Source of the DNA: Collinsella aerofaciens
GTDB taxonomy: Bacteria; Actinomycetota; Coriobacteriia; Coriobacteriales; Coriobacteriaceae
NCBI RefSeq assembly: GCF_015557435.1
Contig: NZ_JADNOH010000097.1
Span: forward strand, 1 to 37,796
Direction of reading: 5' to 3'
Length of the DNA stretch: 37,796 bases
Positions 31,846 to 37,796 of the stretch are shown here, in pieces. Numbering within the stretch: position 1 is the first letter of the stretch; each line of letters opens with the position of its first letter. The notes under the pieces are model-generated. The model saw only the letters and a list, made by a program, of their open reading frames with translations. It was not told the DNA's origin and searched no databases. Made by a program: the position numbers and the translations under genes.

Positions 31846-34299
31846 TTACGAGCGGACCTCGCCGTTTACGCCCTTGCACACCTTGGTGACGATCTTCTGG
31901 TGCGCCTTCTCGACCTCTTCGCTGGTAAGCGTGTGGTCGTCCGAGCGATACGTGAGCGCGAAGGCCATGGACTTCTTGCCCTTGCCGATGCGGACCGGAT
32001 CGCGGTAGACATCGAACAGGCGCACGCCCTCGAGCAGCTTGCCGCCGGCGCTGGTGATGCGACGCTCAAGGTCCTCGCAAGTCACGGCGTTGTCGACCAC
32101 AATGGCAAGATCGTGCTCAACAGCCGGGTACTGCGAGAACTCGCGATAGTTCTCTTGGTTGCGGGCGCCCTTGATCAGCTTGTCCAGGTCAAGCTCAAAA
32201 GCAACGACAACCTCGTCGATGCCGCAGGCCTCGCGCGCCTCGGGGTGGATCTCGCCGACCCAACCCAGCACGGTGCCGCCGGACAGAACCTCGGCCGCAC
32301 GACCCGGCTGCAAAAAGGCATAGCCCTCGCCCTCGACGGGACGGAAGCGAACCTTCTCGATGCGCAGCTGGGCGAGCAGCTCCTCGACGATACCCTTGCC
32401 AAAGAAGAAACGCAGTTTACGGTACTTCATGTTCCAAGACTGCTCGCTCCACTGGCCCGAAAGCACGCCCGCGACGGACTTGGTCTCCTTGGGCAGGCTG
32501 GCGTTTTCGCGGCCATGGAACAGGCTGCCGACCTCGTACAGGTGCACGTTGGGCGTACCGTGCGCCTCGTTGTAGGCCACGGATTGCAGCAGGCCCGGCA
32601 GCAGCGAGCGGCGCATCTCGGTCTGCTCGGCCACCAGCGGGTTCATGAGCACCACGGGGCAGCCGCGACCCTCGGCGGGCATGCCGATCTTCTCCAGGTC
32701 GCCCGGGGCGGCAAAGCCAAAGGTCGTGGTCTCGTTGAGGCCGCAGGCGCGCAGGATCTCGCCGACCTTGCGGGTAAGCTTCTGCTCGCGCGTCAGGCCG
32801 CCGATGTGGTTCTTGGCAGCCGGAATGGTCGCCGTGACGCGACCCATGCCCCACAGGCGCAGGACCTCCTCGATCAGGTCGATCTCACGCGGCAGGTCGG
32901 GACGGAAGCTCGGCGGCGTGACCATAAAGTCCTCGCCGTCGCGCTCGACGGTGCAGCCCAGGCGGGTGAGCGAGCGCTCGATAAAGTCGGGCTCGATGTC
33001 GGCACCGCAGATGGCGTGCACACGGGCCAGGCGCAGCTTAATGCTGTCGATGGTCTTGGGCGCGGGGAAAACGTCGACATAGCCGGGAGCAACCTCGCCG
33101 CCGGCGATCTCTTCGATGAGCGCGCAGGTAACGTTGGCGACATCCACGCAGCCGGTCTCGTCAACCTGGCGCTCAAAGCGAATGGAGGCGTCGGAGATCA
33201 GCGACAGGTCACGGCTGGTGTGCGAGGTGCGGCCGGCGTTGAAGCAGGCGCTCTCGACCATCACGTCGACGGTATCGTCCTCAATCTCGGAATCCATGCC
33301 ACCCATAACGCCGGCCAGCGCCACGGGACGCTCGCCGTCGGTGATAAGGCCCATGCCGGCGTCGAGCACGCGCTCCTCGCCATCGAGGGTCGTGAACTTC
33401 TCGTCCTGCTGGGCGGCACGAACCACCACGCGACGGTGGCCATCGCGCTCGGCAAAGGTAGACAGGTCAAAGGCGTGCAGCGGCTGACCGGTGAGCATCA
33501 TCACATAGTTGGTGATGTCGACGATATTGTTGTGCGGGCGCACGCCCAGGGCGTTAAGGCGCTTGACCATCCAGTCGGGCGAGGGGCCGACCTTCACGTT
33601 ACGTACGATGCGGGCGACGTAGCGGTCGCACAGGCCCTCGTCGGCAATCTCGACGGAAAGCTCGTCGTCGGTCGCGCGGCCGGTCTCGGCCTTGATGGCG
33701 GGCAGCTCAACGTGGAAATCGCGGTCGAAGATGGCGCCGGTCTCGCGGGCCATGCCGATCATGGACAGGCAGTCGGGGCGGTTGGGCGTGATCTCGCAGT
33801 CGAGCACAGTGTCGCTCGAACCCACGTACTCGGCAAACGGCATGCCGCAGGGCGTATCCTCGGGCAGGATCATAATGCCGGAGTGGTCGCCGCCCAGGCC
33901 GAGCTCGCGTGCGGAGCAGTTCATGCCCATGGACACGACGCCGCGGAGCTTGCTCTTCTTGATTTTGACGTCGCCGGGAAGCACGGCGCCGATCATGGCC
34001 GTGACGATGTGGTCGCCAGCCTCGAAGTTCTGCGCGCCACAGACGATCTGCAGCGGAGCGGGGTTGCCGTCGGCGTCGAGATTCTTGTCACCCACGTCGA
34101 CCGAGCACACATACATATGGTCGCTATCGGGGTGCGGGGTCTTGGTGAGCACCTTGGCAGTCACCACGTGGTCGAAGGACTCGCCCACGGTGTCGATCGC
34201 CTCGACCTCGGTGCCGGTACGGATATATTCGTCCGAAAGGGTCTTGGGATCCTCCGGAATATCGATCATGGTCTTGAGCCAGTCGTAAGAAACACGCAT
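31846..34299 (-). CDS. pheT: Phenylalanyl-tRNA synthetase beta subunit
   Basis: 817 residues, normal length. Visible: the N-terminal tRNA-binding OB fold (TPHPDSDHMYVCSVDVGD, about 55-150), the B3/B4 editing domain, B5, the inactive class II core and the C-terminal ferredoxin-like anticodon-binding domain (FSQYPAVEHDLAIVVDNAV and the region to the end). It forms the alpha2-beta2 enzyme with PheS and proofreads Tyr-tRNA-Phe. AAAGGAGAG precedes the ATG. A 184-bp gap with a large palindrome separates it from pheS; these genes are usually only a few bases apart. Confidence 0.97.
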   Translation of the reverse strand: MRVSYDWLKTMIDIPEDPKTLSDEYIRTGTEVEAIDTVGESFDHVVTAKVLTKTPHPDSDHMYVCSVDVGDKNLDADGNPAPLQIVCGAQNFEAGDHIVTAMIGAVLPGDVKIKKSKLRGVVSMGMNCSARELGLGGDHSGIMILPEDTPCGMPFAEYVGSSDTVLDCEITPNRPDCLSMIGMARETGAIFDRDFHVELPAIKAETGRATDDELSVEIADEGLCDRYVARIVRNVKVGPSPDWMVKRLNALGVRPHNNIVDITNYVMMLTGQPLHAFDLSTFAERDGHRRVVVRAAQQDEKFTTLDGEERVLDAGMGLITDGERPVALAGVMGGMDSEIEDDTVDVMVESACFNAGRTSHTSRDLSLISDASIRFERQVDETGCVDVANVTCALIEEIAGGEVAPGYVDVFPAPKTIDSIKLRLARVHAICGADIEPDFIERSLTRLGCTVERDGEDFMVTPPSFRPDLPREIDLIEEVLRLWGMGRVTATIPAAKNHIGGLTREQKLTRKVGEILRACGLNETTTFGFAAPGDLEKIGMPAEGRGCPVVLMNPLVAEQTEMRRSLLPGLLQSVAYNEAHGTPNVHLYEVGSLFHGRENASLPKETKSVAGVLSGQWSEQSWNMKYRKLRFFFGKGIVEELLAQLRIEKVRFRPVEGEGYAFLQPGRAAEVLSGGTVLGWVGEIHPEAREACGIDEVVVAFELDLDKLIKGARNQENYREFSQYPAVEHDLAIVVDNAVTCEDLERRITSAGGKLLEGVRLFDVYRDPVRIGKGKKSMAFALTYRSDDHTLTSEEVEKAHQKIVTKVCKGVNGEVRS

Positions 34300-34382
34300 C
34301 TAGCTCTCCTTTCATACTGAAAGCCTGCGAAGAGATGCAGGTGGAAACTTCAACTTTGTGAACATTCCTTACAAAGCGAGGG

Positions 34383-34475
34383 TTGTCCAAGTGCGGCAAA
34401 TCGGCCCGAAAGAGGAGCGCCTCGTACTATGGTACGCAAGCGACGAATGAGCGCCGAGGTGCCGTGCTTGGGCAA
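34383..34475. repeat. Palindromic element between pheS and pheT
   Basis: A 16-bp imperfect inverted repeat, TTGTCCAAGTGCGGCA (34383-34398) with TGCCGTGCTTGGGCAA (34460-34475; three non-Watson-Crick positions), encloses further pairing, including CGTAC-TATG-GTACG. It begins 8 bases after the pheS stop. It has no T tract and does not resemble the other elements in the window. Confidence 0.75.
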
Positions 34476-34483
34476 GCCGCAGC

Positions 34484-35560
34484 CTAGAACTGATTCAGGA
34501 AACGCATATCGCCCGTCATGAGCGTTCTGAGGTCGGGCAGGTCGTAGCGCAGGGCCGCGACGCGCTCGGCGCCAATACCAAAGGCGAAGCCGGTGTACTT
34601 CTCGGGGTCGATGCCGCAGTTGATCAGGACGTTGGGGTCGACCATGCCGCAGCCCAAGATCTCGATCCAGCCGCTGTGCTTGCAGAAGTTGCAGCCCTTG
34701 CCGCCGCACACGTGGCAGCTCACGTCCACCTCGCAGCTGGGCTCGGTGAAGGGGAAGAAGTGCGGGCGGTAACGCGTCTTGCGATCCTCGCCAAACATGC
34801 ACTTAACAAAGTAGTCGAGCGTGCCCTTCAGGTCGCCAAAGGTGATGCCCTCGTCGACGACCAGGCCCTCGATCTGGTTGAACTGCGGCAGGTGGCAGGC
34901 ATCGGCCGTGTCGGGACGGTAGACGGTGCCCGGGCAGATCATGTAGATGGGCGGCTTCTGCGACTCCATAGTGTGGATCTGCACGCCCGAAGTCTGGGTG
35001 CGCAGCAGCACGTCGGACTCGCCGTGGGCGTGAGCCTCGGGGTGCGCGACGCTGCCGGGGTTGTTGTCGACCACGTAGAAGGTATCGCGGGCCGAGCGGC
35101 TCGGGTGATCCATGGGAGCGTTGAGCGCGGTGAAGTTGTAGTAGGAGGTGTCGACCATGGGGCCGGACTCGACGGTGTAGCCGATGCCGCAGAAGATGTC
35201 CTCGGCCTCCTCGATGATTTGCTTGATCAGGTGCTGGTGGCCGATCTGCGGACGGATGCCCGGCAGCGTGATGTCGACGGCGTCGTGCTCCAGTGCGCGC
35301 TTGAGGGCGGCGGCCTTCATCTCGGTGTTGCGCTCGTCGAGCATGCCCTCAATCAGCTGGCGCATCTCGTTGGCTCGCTTGCCCATCACGGGACGATCCT
35401 CGGGGGCGAGCTTGCCCATCATGCGCATCAGGCCGGTGATGCGGCCCTTGCGGCCGAGCAGCTCAACGCGCGCAGCCTCGAGCTTGGCTGCGTCGTCGGC
35501 GCCTGCGACGAGCTCCTTGGCCTCTTCCTCGAGTTTGACCAGATCATCAATCAGACTCAT
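34484..35560 (-). CDS. pheS: Phenylalanyl-tRNA synthetase alpha subunit
   Basis: 358 residues with an N-terminal coiled coil (about 1-90) and a class II core: motif 2 in FFPFTEPSCEVDVS, a cysteine-rich insert CHVCGGKGCNFCKHSGW, and motif 3 GFAFGIGAERVAALRYDLPD. It catalyses charging of tRNA-Phe with PheT. AAAGGGAAGAC precedes the ATG at 35560; the longer open frame upstream runs through the T-box leader and is not coding. Expression is controlled by that T-box. Confidence 0.97.
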   Translation of the reverse strand: MSLIDDLVKLEEEAKELVAGADDAAKLEAARVELLGRKGRITGLMRMMGKLAPEDRPVMGKRANEMRQLIEGMLDERNTEMKAAALKRALEHDAVDITLPGIRPQIGHQHLIKQIIEEAEDIFCGIGYTVESGPMVDTSYYNFTALNAPMDHPSRSARDTFYVVDNNPGSVAHPEAHAHGESDVLLRTQTSGVQIHTMESQKPPIYMICPGTVYRPDTADACHLPQFNQIEGLVVDEGITFGDLKGTLDYFVKCMFGEDRKTRYRPHFFPFTEPSCEVDVSCHVCGGKGCNFCKHSGWIEILGCGMVDPNVLINCGIDPEKYTGFAFGIGAERVAALRYDLPDLRTLMTGDMRFLNQF

Positions 35561-35643
35561 GTCTTCCCTTTCGTCTCTCGCGCTCTCCGTTTGCCGAGGC
35601 GGCTGCCACCGTCTGGCGTTGTGAAAACGCGGCCCGGTTCGGT

Positions 35644-35936
35644 AATAAAAAAACCGCCCTCGGGCATGTGCATTGCCCAAGGACGGTTGAATTCCGCGGT
35701 ACCACCTTGTTTGACCCGGCGGATGTCTGGCCCGCCGCGCCCACTCTGTGCCCCTTGTCGCGAGGCTCACGGCTTCCCTACTGGGGCTTCGCCACCGCTG
35801 GCCGCGTGCCCGTTGAGGTCGCTGCTCGGGAGTGAACGCTTGGCCCTTGTCACCGCAGGAAGGCTCGCAGCCCATGACCTTCCCTCTCTTGCCGGCGACG
35901 CGGCGGGCAAAACCCTCTCCGTCAACGCATTGGGCT
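35644..35936 (-). ncRNA. T-box riboswitch of pheST
   Basis: On the minus strand the leader has stem I elements, the conserved T-box word AAGGTGGTACCGCG (35708-35695) and a terminator with a 14-bp stem (35688-35675 with 35665-35652, two G-U pairs) followed by seven T residues. The T-box sequence pairs with the uncharged tRNA acceptor end to form the antiterminator. A likely specifier codon is UUC in GCGUUCACUCC (complement of 35834-35836), matching tRNA-Phe(GAA). Uncharged tRNA-Phe should therefore raise pheST expression. Confidence 0.93.
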
Positions 35937-36066
35937 ATAGGATAACACATTCTGCGTGTGCATCGCCGCGTTCCGTTTTGTTCGCACTGGGTACAAGGCA
36001 GGTAGCTGTGCAAACTGGCCGCACGCCCACCCGTGGCGCTCGACCTGCGAGATCAAGGATATAGGT

Positions 36067-37608
36067 ATGGGAAAGAAACTCGATAAGAAGGCCAAGGCGG
36101 GCAAGAGCATCAAGAAGCTCCGCAAGCTCGAGGGCAAGCTGTGGACTCGCGAGTACCTGCTCAAGATTGCCGAGTTTGACGGCGCGACCATTGCTCCCGC
36201 CAACGGCGCCGCGGCCCGCGCCGATGCTATGGGCACCCTTGCTGGCGAGCATCACAAGCTGCTGACCAGCAAAAAGTCTGTCGAACTTGTGCGCTCGCTG
36301 GCACGAGAGACCGTCGCGGGCGGCAAGATCGACGACCCGCAGCTGCTCGACGAGATCCGTGTGCTCGGCCGCGACCAGCGCGAGGCAAGCGTCATCCCCA
36401 CCGAGGAGGCCGAGGCCTGGACCAGGCTCACCTGCGAGGCCGATGCCGTGTGGCACAAGGCCAAGACGGCCAATGACTGGGCGAGCTTTGAGCCCTATGT
36501 GGATAGAATCGTCGCCCAACTTAAGCATCAGGCCGAGCTCATGGACCCCAAGCGCGACCCATACGACGTTTGGCTCGACCAGTACGAGCGCGGCCTTTCC
36601 GCCAAGAGCTTCGATGCGTTTTGCGATGAGGTCAAGGCCACGGTCGTGCCGCTCGTGCACGCCATCGGCGAGCGCGGCCAGCAGCCGGCTGCCGACTTTT
36701 TGCACGCCCACGTGCCCGAGGCTGCCCAGCGCGCCATGAGCTTCGACTTGATGAAGCTTGTCGGCCTGGACCTGGACGACACCACGCTTGCCTTTACCGA
36801 GCATCCGTTTAGCGAGGGCTTTGCCGTGGGTGATGCGCGCATCGCGACGCACATCTACGAGGACGACTGCATCTCCAACGTCTACAGCATCATCCACGAG
36901 GCGGGGCACACCATGTACGAGCTGGGCGTCAATCCTGCCTATGCGCGCACCTGCCTGGAGGGCGGCACTTCCATGGGCATCCACGAGAGCCAGAGCCGCT
37001 TTTTCGAGAACACCGTAGGTCGCAGCCGCGCCTTTATGGGCCCGCTGCTCGAGGTGCTGCGCCGTCACGCGCCCGAGGTCTATGGCAGTGTGGACGAGGA
37101 TACGCTCTACCATGCCGTGAACATCGCACAGCCGTCGCTGATCCGCACCGAGGCGGACGAGCTCACTTATCCGCTGCACGTTATGGTGCGCTACGAGATC
37201 GAGCACATGCTGTTTGCCGGCGAGGCCACGGCCAAGGACATCCCCGCGCTTTGGAATCGCTTTATGGATGAGTACCTGGGCATTCCCGTTCCCGACGACA
37301 CGCACGGCTGCCTGCAGGATACGCACTGGAGCGGTGGCTCGTTTGGCTACTTCCCCACGTATGCGCTGGGTAGCGCCTACGACGCTATGTTTGTGCCGGC
37401 CATGTGCCGCGACGGCGTCGACCTTACCGGTGCCTGTGCGAGCGGCGATCTGGCGCCCGTCCGCACCTGGCTGGGCGAGCACATTTGGCAATGGGGTCGC
37501 GCCAAGGACGCGCCGGAGCTCATCAAGAGCGCCTGCGGTATGGCGTTTGACGCCCGCTACTACTGCAGCTACCTGCAGGACAAGTTCACCACGCTCTACG
37601 AGCTGTAA
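36067..37608 (+). CDS. M32 family metallocarboxypeptidase
   Basis: 513-residue carboxypeptidase Taq-type enzyme, a cytoplasmic zinc peptidase that removes C-terminal residues from peptides. The zinc site HEAGH is at 277-281 in YSIIHEAGHTMYELG. Other family motifs are HESQSRFFENTVGRS (306-320), LTYPLHVMVRYEIE and DTHWSGGSFGYFPTYALG. The length is normal. The lysine-rich N-terminus (MGKKLDKKAKAGKS) is an addition. The ATG at 36067 follows AAGGATATAGGT; an upstream ATG would extend into DNA without a ribosome site. It diverges from the pheST leader. Confidence 0.95.
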   Translation: MGKKLDKKAKAGKSIKKLRKLEGKLWTREYLLKIAEFDGATIAPANGAAARADAMGTLAGEHHKLLTSKKSVELVRSLARETVAGGKIDDPQLLDEIRVLGRDQREASVIPTEEAEAWTRLTCEADAVWHKAKTANDWASFEPYVDRIVAQLKHQAELMDPKRDPYDVWLDQYERGLSAKSFDAFCDEVKATVVPLVHAIGERGQQPAADFLHAHVPEAAQRAMSFDLMKLVGLDLDDTTLAFTEHPFSEGFAVGDARIATHIYEDDCISNVYSIIHEAGHTMYELGVNPAYARTCLEGGTSMGIHESQSRFFENTVGRSRAFMGPLLEVLRRHAPEVYGSVDEDTLYHAVNIAQPSLIRTEADELTYPLHVMVRYEIEHMLFAGEATAKDIPALWNRFMDEYLGIPVPDDTHGCLQDTHWSGGSFGYFPTYALGSAYDAMFVPAMCRDGVDLTGACASGDLAPVRTWLGEHIWQWGRAKDAPELIKSACGMAFDARYYCSYLQDKFTTLYEL

Positions 37609-37708
37609 GGATTGACCAGCACGCCATCGCCAACGCCAACCATGTTGACGCCAATGTCTTGGCAACGTCAGCGAAAACGACCCTAAGCGAGCAAGGTGAC
37701 GTGAAATG

Positions 37709-37740
37709 AAAGGGCGCTGACCTTCTGGTCGCGCCCTTGA
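37709..37740. terminator. Bidirectional terminator-like hairpin near the right edge
   Basis: AAGGGCGC (37710-37717) and GACC (37719-37722) pair with GGTC and GCGCCCTT (37727-37738) around a TTCT loop. The minus-strand side is followed by TCATTTC. It lies 101 bases after the M32 stop and may serve it, a minus-strand gene beyond the right edge, or both. The last 56 bases hold no callable gene. Confidence 0.55.
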
Positions 37741-37796
37741 AATTGAACGTCAGATTGCCGCTTAGGGGCGTTTGCAGCGTCGAGCAGTTACGCGGT

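Noticed and set aside
31807..34320. 837-codon plus-strand open frame
   Set aside because: Antisense of pheT, starting inside the palindromic element; no ribosome site.
35561..36013. N-terminal extension of pheS
   Set aside because: It would translate the T-box leader and its terminator; PheS begins MSLIDDL at 35560.
35935..37665. 576-codon minus-strand open frame
   Set aside because: Antisense of the M32 peptidase, whose zinc motif HEAGH and family motifs are intact on the plus strand.
37741..37796. 3' end of a minus-strand gene at the right edge
   Set aside because: Several stop triplets are possible and too few bases remain to support a reading frame.

Overview
The window looks like chromosomal core DNA of a GC-rich Gram-positive actinobacterium, most likely a gut Coriobacteriia member close to Collinsella. 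This rests on the GC-rich third codon positions, strong AGGAGG-type ribosome sites, the mix of proteins, a T-box leader on pheS, and a Tad/Flp pilus locus without an outer-membrane secretin. The genus is an inference; no 16S gene is present. Almost every gene is on the minus strand. Only a 57-residue membrane protein, pyk and the M32 carboxypeptidase are on the plus strand.

Layout. 1-5100: a tRNA-Arg(ACG) cut by the left edge, an unknown gene behind a LexA-like box, serS, a small membrane protein, proC, an SPFH protein with rlmH, and tRNA-Leu(CAG). 5087-10582: a minus-strand run GH5-like protein, rsmI, metG, rsmA, tatD. 10583-11800: three 62-bp palindromic tandem repeats, tRNA-Phe(GAA) and a toxin-antitoxin pair. 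11804-21406: a tightly overlapping Tad pilus operon in transcription order cpaB-like, tadZ, tadA, tadB, tadC, flp, an unknown membrane protein, a small pilin-like protein, a TadE-like protein, a TadG-like protein, a second TadE-like protein and a DUF192 protein. 21658-27668: rsgA, a calcium-type P-ATPase and pyk. 27881-31519: a CbiMQO-type ECF metal transporter and a zinc-dependent phospholipase C-like protein. 31846-37608: pheT and pheS under a T-box, then an M32 carboxypeptidase.

How the genes work together. Translation dominates: three aminoacyl-tRNA synthetases, three tRNAs, three rRNA methyltransferases (rlmH, rsmI, rsmA) and the ribosome-assembly GTPase rsgA. The Tad locus holds the ATPase, platform proteins, major pilin and several minor pilin-like proteins, but no prepilin peptidase. 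The metal transporter has a perfect GTGTTAC-N14-GTAACAC palindrome just after its likely -10 box. That matches the NikR site class recalled from anaerobic bacteria and suggests nickel as the substrate.

The most unusual signal is in the intergenic DNA. There are at least four kinds of long palindromic element. One is an about 93-bp element present twice, after the P-ATPase gene and after pheT, with the same core and orientation but different, still complementary, stem sequences. Others are the 62-bp triple repeat, a nested 155-bp palindrome after proC, and a 93-bp palindrome between pheS and pheT. The tRNA-Leu 3' end with its terminator is also duplicated, with the break inside the T-loop. I see no CRISPR array, no transposase gene and no intact prophage.
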